A stretch of 64,000 nucleotides of DNA from Nodosilinea sp. FACHB-141 (GTDB lineage: Bacteria > Cyanobacteriota > Cyanobacteriia > Phormidesmidales > Phormidesmidaceae): contig NZ_JACJPP010000018.1 of assembly GCF_014696135.1 (NCBI RefSeq), forward strand, positions 1 to 64,000, given 5' to 3'. Of this stretch, positions 51,996 through 61,398 are shown piece after piece. Each line of letters begins with the position of its first letter. Position 1 is the first letter of the stretch. Below the pieces are notes generated by a model that saw nothing but the letters and a program-made list of their open reading frames with translations, ran no database searches and had not been told where the DNA came from. A program made the position numbers and the translations under genes.

Positions 51996-52790
51996 GTGAC
52001 TCCATTGCCCCCCGCGCGGCCCGGTGAGACCACCCCTCGTCCCGGCTGGTTTTCCCGTTTGGGAGGATCCATTTTGTTCTACACAAAGCTGCCGTTGCTT
52101 CCAGGTTGGCAACCCCGCTTTGAGGGCATTGCCCCGCTGGCTCCGGTGGTGGGCCTGGGCCTAGGCCTTAGTTTGGTCGCGGTCGATTTTGCCCTGGCTC
52201 AGCTGGGTATGCCGACGCTAACCCGCAGTGCCCTGGTAATTGGTTTGGGGGTGTGGCTAACTGGTGGACTGCATCTCGATGGCGCCATGGATACTGCCGA
52301 TGGCCTGGCGGTGATGGACCCTCAGCGGCGGCTGGCGGTGATGGCCGACAGCCATAGCGGAGCCTTTGGGGTGATGGCGGCGATCGCCATTCTCGGCCTC
52401 AAAACCCTAGCTCTGGCTGAGCTGGCCTCTGGACGCGGTTGGGTACTGGTGGCGGCAATGGTGTGGGGTCGCTGGGGCCAGGTAGTAGCGATCGCTCGCT
52501 ACCCCTACCTGCGTGCTGAGGGGAAAGGGGCGCTGCATCGGGAGCATTTGCGATCGCCCCAGGACTGGCTGTTAGGGCTGGCGCTGGCTCTAGGAATACA
52601 TGGTCTTTGGCTCTGGAGACAGCCCAATCAAATTTTGCTCATCGGTATCAGCCTGGTGGGGGGATTGGTTGCCTCTTTTCTCATAGGAGCCTGGCTGAAT
52701 CATCGCCTGGGAGGGCACACTGGCGACACCTACGGAGCCACAGTGGAATGGACCGAAACCCTGCTGCTGTGCCTAGCTACCCTGGCATAG
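51996..52790 (+). CDS. cobS: Adenosylcobinamide-GDP ribazoletransferase
   Basis: A 264-residue integral membrane enzyme joining adenosylcobinamide-GDP and alpha-ribazole in the last part of cobalamin synthesis. The family hallmark GGLHLDGAMDTADGL (D-G-x-x-D-x-x-D-G) is at about residues 88-102, and the other helices (FGVMAAIAILGLKTLALAEL, GISLVGGLVASFLIG) and the final HTGDTYGATVEWTE match CobS. The GTG start at 51996 is the first in frame near the family's usual beginning; the Pro-rich leader is longer than in many homologues. No cobalamin riboswitch was seen. Works with cbiD at 12.7 kb. Confidence 0.95.
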   Translation: MTPLPPARPGETTPRPGWFSRLGGSILFYTKLPLLPGWQPRFEGIAPLAPVVGLGLGLSLVAVDFALAQLGMPTLTRSALVIGLGVWLTGGLHLDGAMDTADGLAVMDPQRRLAVMADSHSGAFGVMAAIAILGLKTLALAELASGRGWVLVAAMVWGRWGQVVAIARYPYLRAEGKGALHREHLRSPQDWLLGLALALGIHGLWLWRQPNQILLIGISLVGGLVASFLIGAWLNHRLGGHTGDTYGATVEWTETLLLCLATLA

Positions 52791-53016
52791 GCCTGCCATA
52801 CCTGCTTAGAGAGGTTGCAATTAAAACGGCTGAAGTCAACTGCACAATCAGCGAATTGCAAGCGAAGCTTCCGCTAGTTTAGATATTTGGAGCGCGTCAC
52901 AAAAACCGAATTTTTGAAGCTACGGCTCTAGCTAAAGTGCATCGCAAGCTAGAAACCCGGTTTCTAGCCAAAGGTATTTAATCAAACGCGTGAATACTGG
53001 TTCGGAATGCCCTTGG

Positions 53017-53649
53017 TCATCGAATTGCCCCCAGGGTATTCTTCCAGCTCAGCTCTTTACCCAGCACCATCAGCGCTCTTTGGTCGGCCCCGGTGAACAA
53101 ACCACTGTCAACTAGCTCAGCCAGCACCTGCTGAGCCAGTTGAGCGGCAAACACGCCTCCCGACCTGAGCAAATGGCTGTAGTAGCTAAACTGCGTCTGC
53201 CCATCTTCGTTGCAGTGGAAGCAGTGCACCTGCTCTGGCGTTAGGCCATAGACCGGTGTATTAGCGGGCACCACCACCCGAGGAATGCCGTGTTTTCCAT
53301 AGCGCTGATTGCCCTCGCCCTCTAAGGTACCTACCAGCACCACCCCCAGCAAAGTGCGAGTCTCTTGCACGAGATCAGGGGTAAACAAAGGATCAGGCTC
53401 ACTCGACAATCGTGGCCCACTATTGAAAAAGAGCGGGTTGAACAGCTGCGAGTTGTATACCAGCCCCACTGCCCAGTGGCGGCTGTCGTTGTCAAAGCTG
53501 ACAAACTGACCAAAGCCGCAGTCTTCAGGCGTTGGTGGCGAACAGACATCCTGGGCGTCGTCAACCTGCACCACATAGTCGCAGTGGGAGTTAGACTTCA
53601 CCACTTTGCCGAGACGGCAGGGGGGTAGGGCCATAGAGAACAGATCCAT
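53017..53649 (-). CDS. HAS-barrel cyanobacterial conserved protein
   Basis: From ATG 53649 a 210-residue protein; ATG 53634 (MALPPCRLGKVVKSN) and the longer frame from 53742 are alternatives, the last adding 31 unlikely residues. The N-terminal part (LGKVVKSNSHCDYVVQVDD, FGQFVSFDNDSRHWAVGLVYNSQL) matches the HAS barrel, a domain found at the N-terminus of HerA-type ATPases and in stand-alone cyanobacterial proteins. The C-terminal half is alpha-helical (AAQLAQQVLAELVDSGLF). Molecular role unknown. Follows the GerMN gene on the same strand. Confidence 0.75.
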   Translation of the reverse strand: MDLFSMALPPCRLGKVVKSNSHCDYVVQVDDAQDVCSPPTPEDCGFGQFVSFDNDSRHWAVGLVYNSQLFNPLFFNSGPRLSSEPDPLFTPDLVQETRTLLGVVLVGTLEGEGNQRYGKHGIPRVVVPANTPVYGLTPEQVHCFHCNEDGQTQFSYYSHLLRSGGVFAAQLAQQVLAELVDSGLFTGADQRALMVLGKELSWKNTLGAIR

Positions 53650-53781
53650 AGAGCGCTCTAGGGTGGAACATGGGTACTTATTGTAGACCGTTCCGCCATA
53701 GGTGAGCACTTTAGCTGCGGCTATGCTTAGCAACTGCCACAATTCCGGCAGTTAAGCCAAGGCAAAGCCTTCTGAACTCGT

Positions 53782-54474
53782 CTATAGACCAAACCCCTCG
53801 TCAAAGTCGCTGCGGGTCATGGGCTGACTGACCTCCAAGCCCTCGCCCCCCAGCACCGTCAGGGGCTTGCCATCCACCGAAATCCACACTGGGGCGGCAG
53901 GGTCAAAGGCAGTGGCCGTATAGATCACCTGGCCGAGGCGACCCATCATTGCTGCGCTGCCGCCGCCGGTCTCAAAGTTGCTCGACAGATCGACATGGAT
54001 CCCGTCTGCCTCCACTGAAGCCTCGATCAGCTGAGTCTGTTCAGGAATTGTAGTGAATGCCTGCTGGCTCGGATCGCCCGACTTGGAAAGCAGGTCGCCA
54101 AATGCGGCGGTGACTTTCTCTGAGGGAGAGGCATCGGACGCGACAGTAATGGGCTGAGGCACCAGCGCAAAGCCTGTGCCCTCATCCTTGAGCCAGTAAA
54201 CCTCACCAGTAACTTCTACCGGAGCGGGCTGGCTAACCGGTTCTTTTGGAATGGTTTCTTCGACCTTGGGCGGCGCGGCCGGGGTAGTGACCTCCGGCAC
54301 GGTCATAATGGGTTCGGGGTCAATACTGAGGTTAGGAAACTCTGCCACTGGGGGGGTAGGGTTTATGGCCCGCCAAGTAAACCATGCCACAGACCCGCCA
54401 GAGGCCACTACCAAAGTAGTTAATCCGGCCAAAATGCCGAGGGGAATACGCCTTAGCTTACTTCTGAGATCCAT
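53782..54474 (-). CDS. GerMN-domain membrane-anchored protein
   Basis: A 230-residue protein. One N-terminal membrane anchor (IPLGILAGLTTLVVASGGSV) is followed by a Pro-rich linker to about residue 90 and a GerMN domain: VYWLKDEGTGFALVPQPI, the central KVTAAFGDLLSKSGD, then IHVDLSSNFETGGGSAAMMGRLGQVIYTAT and PVWISVDGKPL. GerMN domains occur in spore-coat GerM and in periplasmic proteins of unclear function. It lies 52 bp after the DUF2993 gene, in the proS operon. Confidence 0.9.
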   Translation of the reverse strand: MDLRSKLRRIPLGILAGLTTLVVASGGSVAWFTWRAINPTPPVAEFPNLSIDPEPIMTVPEVTTPAAPPKVEETIPKEPVSQPAPVEVTGEVYWLKDEGTGFALVPQPITVASDASPSEKVTAAFGDLLSKSGDPSQQAFTTIPEQTQLIEASVEADGIHVDLSSNFETGGGSAAMMGRLGQVIYTATAFDPAAPVWISVDGKPLTVLGGEGLEVSQPMTRSDFDEGFGL

Positions 54475-54526
54475 GGTGGGGGTCCAAATGGGGTCACAAC
54501 CTTAGCCTAGGGTAGTCCAACTTGCC

Positions 54527-55363
54527 CTAGGGTGGGGTGGGGACAGCTTCTTGAGCTGGCTGCCGAATCAAGAGCGGAGAGGTTGGCTCTATTTTGGCAA
54601 AGATGGCAACATCTAGCTCATTGTCTCGGACGTTAAGGTCGATCACGCGGGCTACCACGCCCAACGCCTCTAATCGCCGCAGGGTAAGGCGCTCTTGAGC
54701 ACCTTGCACAAACGCTTCGAGCAGCTGGGGTGGGGTGTCTTCACCGTCGACAGTAATGGTAGGGTCAACCAGGGCAAACCGATGGCCGTTGAGGATGGTC
54801 AGTCCTAGCTCGACCTCGATCGCAATATTCTCCTGGGTCACCTGGTCTTGCAGATCGACCACAACGCGAAAGCGATCGCCCTCCAAAAACTCCAGCGACG
54901 GATTGGCGAGGCCGTAGCGATTTCGCTCGCGCTGACCTGCTGCTCCCGGCAGGGTAAATTCTAGGGTGTCGAGCCAGCCCTGTGCCAGGGGCGACTGCAA
55001 AAACGCATTTAGATCGTCGTCGTTGAGACGCAGGCGCAGGGCGGTCTGGGCCGGTTCGTCGAGCACCAGCGCCCCCTGCTGCAAACGACCAAGATCGACA
55101 TCTACAGCGTCGGTTTCTATATCTATAGAGTCGATGCGCAGGCCGGGTATCTGCCGGGTTTCGACTCCTCGCGCGGCAATCCAAGTGTGCTCAATGCGGC
55201 CGCTGGCCAGCTGATAGTTAGGCACATTGTCGATGCGCACCTGCAACGTCTCGGCCTCGGCAAGCTGGTTGCGCAGGGCGGCCTCGGCCAGGGTGTCGAC
55301 CACCACGCCGCCGCTACCCGCCACCCCCAGCAGGGCCGAGAGAATAATGGTGATCAGTTCCAT
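54527..55363 (-). CDS. DUF2993 (LmeA-like) membrane-associated protein
   Basis: A 278-residue DUF2993 protein. The family, including mycobacterial LmeA, is phospholipid-binding. A short hydrophobic N-terminus (LITIILSALLGVAGSGGVV) acts as signal or anchor. The conserved start of the domain is LRNQLAEAETLQVRIDNVPNYQLASGRIEHTW, given here only in part (VRIDNVPNYQLASGRI), and the central ETDAVDVDL repeats fit. The gene lies 32 bp after proS on the same strand and is probably co-transcribed with it. No catalytic motif. Confidence 0.88.
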   Translation of the reverse strand: MELITIILSALLGVAGSGGVVVDTLAEAALRNQLAEAETLQVRIDNVPNYQLASGRIEHTWIAARGVETRQIPGLRIDSIDIETDAVDVDLGRLQQGALVLDEPAQTALRLRLNDDDLNAFLQSPLAQGWLDTLEFTLPGAAGQRERNRYGLANPSLEFLEGDRFRVVVDLQDQVTQENIAIEVELGLTILNGHRFALVDPTITVDGEDTPPQLLEAFVQGAQERLTLRRLEALGVVARVIDLNVRDNELDVAIFAKIEPTSPLLIRQPAQEAVPTPP

Positions 55364-55395
55364 GGTTCCTCCTGGGGAGTGGGTGGGGGCTGGTC

Positions 55396-57210
55396 CTAGC
55401 GGCTGGCCAGCAGTTCGTCGACAATCCAGCCCTTGATCAGGGCAACGACCTCGGCCAGGGCCACCTCCTGCACAATGCCTGTGGCCCGATCGACTACCTC
55501 CACTTTGCCATCCCCCAAGGCCCGGCCGGTAACAATACGGTAGGGAATGCCAATTAGATCGGCATCTTTAAATTTGACCCCAGCCCGCTCGTCGCGATCG
55601 TCGAGCAGGGCCTCGACTCCCACTGACAGCAGCTCTTTGTAGATCGCCTTGGCGGCTTCGACCTGCAAATCGTCGCCCATGTTGGGAATCACCACGATCG
55701 CCTGGTAGGGCGCGATCGCCACCGGCCAGACAATGCCGTTTTTATCGTAGGACTGCTCCACCGCCGCCTGGGCCAGACGCGACACACCAACCCCATAGCA
55801 GCCCATCACCAGGGGCAGCTCGGCCCCGTTTTCGTCGGTGAAGGTGGCCCCTAGCGCCTGGGAGTATTTAGTGCCCAGCTGGAAGATGTGGCCAATCTCA
55901 ATGCCCCGCGCGGTTTGCAGGGTTTGGCTGGGGTCATGCAGGGCACGATCGCCCGCCGCCGCCTTGCGCACATCCACCACTTGTTTGGGCAGGGTGAATT
56001 CCTTGCCCCAGTTGCCGCCCACCACGTGATAGCCCGCCTCGTTTGAGCCGGTGACGAAGTTTTTCAGGTCGGTGGCGGTGCGATCGGCCAGGCGCAGAAA
56101 CTTGGGCTCCACCTCTTTGCCGCCGTTAATATAGTCATCGCCCAGGTCGGGAGCCATGTAGCCCAGGGGCAGAGGTTTGGCGGCCCACTGGCGCTGGGCG
56201 TCTTCGTCGGGCACTCCTAGGGAGATCACGGCGGCACCGCCGTAGTCGGCGGCCAGCTTAGTGAGTTCGTTAGTGAGCTTCACGTCGTTGACATCCTGGT
56301 CGCCGCGCAGGCTGACCAGCACCAGCACCACCCGGCCGTTGTCGAACACCGCCTGATACAGCACGTTCTTGACGATCTGGGTGGGTGAGCACTTGAGAAA
56401 CTTTGCCAGAGATTCAATCGTGGGCGTGTTTGGGGTTTCCAGCTTCTCAAACTTAGTAAAGGTAGAGGGCACCGAATCTACTGGGCGCGACACGGCCTTC
56501 TCCACGTTGGCGGCGTACTTACCGTCTTCGGTATAGAGCACCTCGTCTTCGCCCGCCTCGGCCAGCACCATAAACTCAGTGGAGCCCGACCCGCCGATCG
56601 CCCCAGAGTCCGCATCCACCGCTCGAAACTCCAGCCCGCAGCGGCGCAGAATGTTGCTGTAGGCCTGGTACATCTCCTGGTAGGTTTCCTTCAGACTGCT
56701 CTCGCTGGTGTGAAACGAGTAGCCGTCTTTCATGATGAATTCGCGCCCGCGCATGAGGCCAAAGCGAGGCCGAATCTCATCGCGAAACTTGGTTTGAATC
56801 TGGTAGAGGTGCAGGGGCAACTGCCGGTAGGACCGCACCATGTCGCGAGCGATAGCGGTGATTACCTCCTCGTGGGTGGGGCCAAGGCCAACCTCCTGCT
56901 GGCGGCGATCGATCAGCGAGAACATAATGCCCTCAGCCTTGGTGTAGGTATCCCACCGGCCCGACTCGCGCCACAGCTCAGCCGGTTGCAGCTGCGGCAG
57001 TAGGCACTCCTGCGCCCCTGTAATATTCATCTCGTCGCGCACAATATCTGAGATCTTGTTGAGCACTCGCCACAGCAGGGGCAGGTAGGCGTAAACCCCG
57101 CTGGCAACACGACGCATGTACCCCGCCCGCAGCAGCAGTTTGTGGCTAGGAATCTCGGCCTCTGCCGGATCTTCTCGTAGGGTGACAAACAGCATTTGGG
57201 ATAGACGCAT
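55396..57210 (-). CDS. proS: Prolyl-tRNA synthetase
   Basis: A 604-residue class II synthetase, charging tRNA-Pro. The start ATG 57210 is preferred over 57243 because GGAG lies six bases before it and because [14 protein letters not shown] is the family N-terminus. Class II motif 2 is around [21 protein letters not shown] (in part, [18 protein letters not shown]), motif 3 around LGVPDEDAQ to [12 protein letters not shown]. The inserted editing (YbaK-like) domain, with [20 protein letters not shown], lies between motifs 2 and 3, so this is the bacterial long form. It heads a unit with the DUF2993 and GerMN genes. Confidence 0.96.
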   Translation of the reverse strand: MRLSQMLFVTLREDPAEAEIPSHKLLLRAGYMRRVASGVYAYLPLLWRVLNKISDIVRDEMNITGAQECLLPQLQPAELWRESGRWDTYTKAEGIMFSLIDRRQQEVGLGPTHEEVITAIARDMVRSYRQLPLHLYQIQTKFRDEIRPRFGLMRGREFIMKDGYSFHTSESSLKETYQEMYQAYSNILRRCGLEFRAVDADSGAIGGSGSTEFMVLAEAGEDEVLYTEDGKYAANVEKAVSRPVDSVPSTFTKFEKLETPNTPTIESLAKFLKCSPTQIVKNVLYQAVFDNGRVVLVLVSLRGDQDVNDVKLTNELTKLAADYGGAAVISLGVPDEDAQRQWAAKPLPLGYMAPDLGDDYINGGKEVEPKFLRLADRTATDLKNFVTGSNEAGYHVVGGNWGKEFTLPKQVVDVRKAAAGDRALHDPSQTLQTARGIEIGHIFQLGTKYSQALGATFTDENGAELPLVMGCYGVGVSRLAQAAVEQSYDKNGIVWPVAIAPYQAIVVIPNMGDDLQVEAAKAIYKELLSVGVEALLDDRDERAGVKFKDADLIGIPYRIVTGRALGDGKVEVVDRATGIVQEVALAEVVALIKGWIVDELLASR

Positions 57211-57570
57211 GGGGGTCTCCAACGGTGACTGGGGAGGGCTCATAGGCCATAGTAAACGAGGACGGGCAGCCCTTCCATCACCTGACCGGTGCAGCCGGAA
57301 CTGTTTACTGCTCGATTACCTGCTGGTGCCCATCGGGAATGGTAGAGAAATCCGCTACAGTGTCTAAGCAGCCGTTCTAGAATTGGCGCTGGGCGTTGGC
57401 CTCTGGCCGGTCTTCGACCATTGCCCTTAGCTCAACCAGAATTGCTGCATTGCAAGGGAAGCGGCATCTGCCCATCGTTCCTGGAAATAGCCTCGCCGAG
57501 AGACTGACGCTGCAATATCCTGCATCCTCAAGGTCTGGGTTAGGCGTACCGTCTCAACTATTGCTCATCT

Positions 57571-58896
57571 ATGAAAAAAGTTTTCGTCCTCGACACCAAC
57601 GTATTGCTTCACGATCCGATGGCAATGTTCAGGTTTGAGGACAACGATGTGGTGTTACCCATCACCATTATCGAAGAACTCGATCGCTTCAAAAAAGGCA
57701 CCGCCGACACCGGCCGCAACGCCCGCTACGTGTCGCGCACTCTAGATGAACTGCGCCAGCAGGGCTCATTGGTGCAAGGCATTCCTTTAGAAAAGGGCGG
57801 CACCCTCAAAGTGGCTCTGTGCCACCGCGATACCCTACGACAGCTGCCCGCCGAGCTAGAGGGCGACCAGGGCGACAACGCTATTCTCGCCGTGGCGATG
57901 GAGTATAAGCACCACCACGATATGCCCGTGGTGCTGGTCAGCAAAGATACCAACTTGCGCATTAAAGCCAATGCCGTCGGGCTGGTGGCTGAAGACTACG
58001 AAACCGACAAGATTGACTACGACGACCTCTACACCGGCACCCTGGAGGTGATGACCTCTGCCGAGGCCATGAGCCAGTTGTTTGGCAGCGGTCACCTAAA
58101 GCTCGACGTGCCCCTCCACCCTAACCAGGCCATGACTCTGGTCGATGAATCAAATCCGAACCACACGGCACTAGCGATGGTGCAGGGCAGCAGCGGCAAG
58201 CTGGTGCCCCTCAGCAAACTACCCCACGCTGGGGTATCGCGGGTGCTGCCCCGCAACCGCGAGCAGCGGTTTGCCTTTGAGCTGCTGCTGCAAGACTCGA
58301 TCTCAATGGTGACCCTGGTAGGCAAGGCGGGTACGGGGAAAACGCTGCTGGCGATCGCCGCCGGGGTGCAAAAAGTCGCCGATGAGCGCCTCTACTCGCG
58401 CCTGCTGATCGCTCGCCCCATCGTGCCCTTGGGCCGCGACATTGGCTACCTACCTGGCGACATGCGCGAAAAGCTCAACCCCTGGATGCAGCCCCTCTAC
58501 GACAACTTCGACCTCATCTTTGGCACCCAGGATATGCGCGGTCGCCCCGAGCACTGGCGGCGCGGCCACGAAGAAATGATCGACCAGGGGCTATTGCAGA
58601 TTGAGGCGCTGACCTACATTCGGGGGCGATCGATTCCCAAGCAGTTCTTGATTGTTGATGAAGCCCAAAACCTCACTCCCCACGAGGTCAAAACTATTCT
58701 GACCCGCGCTGGGGAAGGCACCAAAATCGTTCTGACCGGCGACCCCGACCAGATCGACAACCCCTATGTTGACGCCTCTAGCAACGGCCTAACCTACGTC
58801 GTCGAGCGGTTTAAGGATGAAGCCCTAGCTGGGCACATAACGCTCAATAAAGGGGAGCGATCGGGCCTGGCTGAGCGGGCCGCGATGCTGTTGTAG
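57571..58896 (+). CDS. PIN-PhoH fusion ATPase (PhoH2-like)
   Basis: A 441-residue protein with two domains. Residues 1-130 are a PIN nuclease domain: KKVFVLDTNVLLHDP with the first Asp, ITIIEELDRFK, and later acidic residues LVSKDTNLRIKA. Residues about 235-440 are a PhoH ATPase: Walker A LVGKAGTGKTLLAIAAG (about 248-264), Walker B FLIVDEAQNL, and GDPDQIDNPYVD. Such fusions act as RNA helicase-nucleases in other bacteria, where they are partnered with antitoxins. No antitoxin gene adjoins here. Complete length. Confidence 0.92.
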   Translation: MKKVFVLDTNVLLHDPMAMFRFEDNDVVLPITIIEELDRFKKGTADTGRNARYVSRTLDELRQQGSLVQGIPLEKGGTLKVALCHRDTLRQLPAELEGDQGDNAILAVAMEYKHHHDMPVVLVSKDTNLRIKANAVGLVAEDYETDKIDYDDLYTGTLEVMTSAEAMSQLFGSGHLKLDVPLHPNQAMTLVDESNPNHTALAMVQGSSGKLVPLSKLPHAGVSRVLPRNREQRFAFELLLQDSISMVTLVGKAGTGKTLLAIAAGVQKVADERLYSRLLIARPIVPLGRDIGYLPGDMREKLNPWMQPLYDNFDLIFGTQDMRGRPEHWRRGHEEMIDQGLLQIEALTYIRGRSIPKQFLIVDEAQNLTPHEVKTILTRAGEGTKIVLTGDPDQIDNPYVDASSNGLTYVVERFKDEALAGHITLNKGERSGLAERAAMLL

Positions 58897-59251
58897 AACT
58901 TGCCGATTTACTGTTGCCAACCTAAGGCCGCTCACTGGCGATCGCCTAGTTTGGGCGAGTTTAACATTCTATTGTTCAGCCCTGAGCCATTGAACCTGAA
59001 TCATTGGGCAAGTTAGCCTGGCGATCGAAATCCATTGATTAGCGATAGGCGATCTTTATGAATATGCTTAATATTCATTCATTAAACACTAATTAAATCA
59101 ACGCTAAACGGCATTGACGACAACAGAAATGCCATCGAATTATCGGCATTCCCTGACCATTTTCGAAAAGAAGTTAACCTTTACCTTTGCGCCCCATAGG
59201 GTCTTTCTAACTTGTTAGGATGCCACCAAATCTAGCAACGGGAGATTCTTT
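58897..59251. other. Intergenic region
   Basis: About 355 bp. The middle has an AT-rich stretch with ATATGCTTAATATTCATTC (a partly palindromic sequence near 59060-59080). A ribosome-binding site GGGAG precedes the next gene at 59240. No gene, repeat or RNA recognised. Confidence 0.4.
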
Positions 59252-59770
59252 ATGACTCGCTTCCTTGTAGCCGTAGTAGATGGTGCCAAAGCTAAGTTTT
59301 TGACCCTTGAGCCCGTGGCAGTGCCAGAGTTAGAATCTGGCCCCGATTTGATCGAACGTTGCCAACTGCTAAATTCAGCAGCAGAAATTCCCAATCAAGA
59401 CCTGGGAGCTAATAGTAAAGCTAGTCGCAATCGGGGCAGCGGCAGCCGGGGCCACAGCTACGGCGATCGCCGGGACAACTACCTAGTCGAGTTTGAGCGC
59501 CGTTTTGCCCAGGCCATCGGGGCGCAGATGGAAGCGTTGATTAATGCTTATGATCTCAACACTCTGGTGCTAGTGGCCGAGCCACAAATTTTAGGCACAT
59601 TGCGCAACTGTTTAACGGGAATGAGCGGTCGATTGCAGGTGCAAGAATTGGCCAAGGACCTGTGCAAAATGAAACCCCAACAGTTGCAAGATTACCTGGC
59701 CCAAAAGGGGGTGTTGCCAACTCGGCAGGTGGCACTGGCAACGGGGCGATCGCGCTACAGCAACAGCTAG
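59252..59770 (+). CDS. Host attachment protein family (eRF1-like fold)
   Basis: A 172-residue protein of the bacterial host-attachment family, with an eRF1-like/peptide-release-factor-like fold: FLVAVVDGAKAKFLTLEP at the N-terminus, a basic Gly/Ser-rich linker (ASRNRGSGSRGHSYGDRRD), and LNTLVLVAEPQILGTLRNCL near the end. Named from an Agrobacterium gene whose role is not understood. GGGAG nine bases before ATG 59252 fixes the start. It is convergent with the EAL gene. Confidence 0.8.
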   Translation: MTRFLVAVVDGAKAKFLTLEPVAVPELESGPDLIERCQLLNSAAEIPNQDLGANSKASRNRGSGSRGHSYGDRRDNYLVEFERRFAQAIGAQMEALINAYDLNTLVLVAEPQILGTLRNCLTGMSGRLQVQELAKDLCKMKPQQLQDYLAQKGVLPTRQVALATGRSRYSNS

Positions 59771-59786
59771 CGAATCTAGCTCAAGT

Positions 59787-61112
59787 TTACTGATCTAGCA
59801 GAGCCAGGGCCTCATTTAGCGGCAAGGGACGGCTGAATAGAAAGCCCTGGCCAATGTCACAGCCCATCGATTTTAGGGCGGCCATCTGGGCAGGGGTTTC
59901 AATGCCTTCAGCCACGGTGGGCAGACCCAGTTGGCGGGCAATATCGATAATCGAGCCGACTAAAATTTTGGCGCGATCGCTGCTGCACAACTTTTGAATG
60001 AACGACTGATCAATTTTCAAACAGTCGATTTCGCAGCGCTCTAGATAGTTGAGACTAGAGTAGCCGGTGCCAAAGTCGTCAAGGGAAACCTCAAATCCGG
60101 CGGCGCGGCACTTGCCGATGGAGTTAATCGCCTCAGCCTCATTCAAGAAGATCCGCTCCGTTACCTCTAGCTTAATTTGCTGGGCATCAACACCATGGCG
60201 CTGGGTACAGGCAATTAACCGCTCAAAAAAATCGGGCTGCTGGAACTGACGCACCGAAATGTTGATGCTAATAAAAAAGTCAGCGCGGCTCTGATCGCGG
60301 CCTTCTAAGTGCCTCTGAAAACGGCACAGATCGGCACAGGAGTGATCCAAAATCCAGTCACCCATGGGCAAAATTAGCGAGGTTTCTTCAGCCAGGGTAA
60401 TAAACCGCTGGGGAGTCACAGAGCCACGCTGGGGGCATTGCCACCGCAGCAGCGCTTCAAAGCCCACAATGGCACCTGTGGTTAGGTTTAAAAGAGGCTG
60501 ATAGACCAGCGATAGCTCATCGTTACGGACGGCATTTTGTAGGTCAGACTCTAGTTTAATATCGTCTAAAATTTGCTGGTGTTGCTGACTTCTTGCGTAG
60601 GCTTTCTCAGTTATGGCGGGGCTGGGCAGACCAATGTGAGGGTTTGATAGAGCCTTGATATAAGTGTTGTAGGCTCGGTTGCGGTGCAGCGACATAGAGA
60701 TAAACAGCCGCACCATCGGCGACGACGACTCGATGCGCTCAGCGATCTGAGCCGCTGATACCACAATGCAGCGGCAGGGGCTAAGGGCTTTAGCCGAGGC
60801 CGAGCGGGGCGAGGCATCAATAATACCCATTTCTCCAAAAATATCCCCTGGCCCCAGCACATTGAGCTGGATTGAATCGTGGCCAGAACCCACAAAAATC
60901 TCGACGTAGCCCGACTCAATAATATAGGCTTTATCAGCAGCGCTGCCCTCGGTAAAAATCGTTTCGCTCTCTGCAAATAGTCGAATATTGCAGTTAGGGG
61001 CGATCGCCATATCGGCCGCCAGATTAATGCTATCGCCGTCTTCGGGGGCAGGTTCCATAGGAGGCAATGGACCGAGGGATATAGGGCAAGACAAAGCAGG
61101 AAAGATTTTCAT
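59787..61112 (-). CDS. Cyclic-nucleotide-binding plus EAL-domain c-di-GMP phosphodiesterase
   Basis: About 441 residues. The N-terminal domain (about 40-150) is a CRP-type cNMP-binding fold: IFTEGSAADKAYIIESGYVEIF and GPGDIFGEMGIIDASPRSASAKAL, where the Glu and Arg of the phosphate-binding cassette are present (GEMG, RSASA). A helix connects to an EAL domain (about 190-440): GFEALLRWQ (EALLR), EVTERIFL, SLDDFGTGYSSLNYLERCEIDCLKID and the later VAEGIET. These carry the residues needed to hydrolyse c-di-GMP. So the protein probably links cAMP or cGMP level to c-di-GMP turnover; that link is inference. ATG 61112, GTG 61121 and ATG 61058 are possible starts, none with a clear ribosome-binding site. 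Confidence 0.9.
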   Translation of the reverse strand: MKIFPALSCPISLGPLPPMEPAPEDGDSINLAADMAIAPNCNIRLFAESETIFTEGSAADKAYIIESGYVEIFVGSGHDSIQLNVLGPGDIFGEMGIIDASPRSASAKALSPCRCIVVSAAQIAERIESSSPMVRLFISMSLHRNRAYNTYIKALSNPHIGLPSPAITEKAYARSQQHQQILDDIKLESDLQNAVRNDELSLVYQPLLNLTTGAIVGFEALLRWQCPQRGSVTPQRFITLAEETSLILPMGDWILDHSCADLCRFQRHLEGRDQSRADFFISINISVRQFQQPDFFERLIACTQRHGVDAQQIKLEVTERIFLNEAEAINSIGKCRAAGFEVSLDDFGTGYSSLNYLERCEIDCLKIDQSFIQKLCSSDRAKILVGSIIDIARQLGLPTVAEGIETPAQMAALKSMGCDIGQGFLFSRPLPLNEALALLDQ

Positions 61113-61398
61113 GACAAGCACGATTTTCAGGGGGTTGCTCTAGCATCTCCTATTTTTAGAAGGGGGTTCATAACCTCAGTGTGAAGTGTCGGTGAGCATT
61201 TCTAAAAAACCTAGCCAATCACAGCCTCATCATGTATCTGTCACCCACCGCTATGATCTAAATCACAACAATTGCAGGATAAATTAACTAGCATCCGCCA
61301 GAATATGGACGGTGCCTTAGGTCTATGGAGGTTATCCTCAAGCCGAGAACACCACAAGGGGCCTCAGCCCCACACCGATCCTTCGCTGCGTTGACGCT

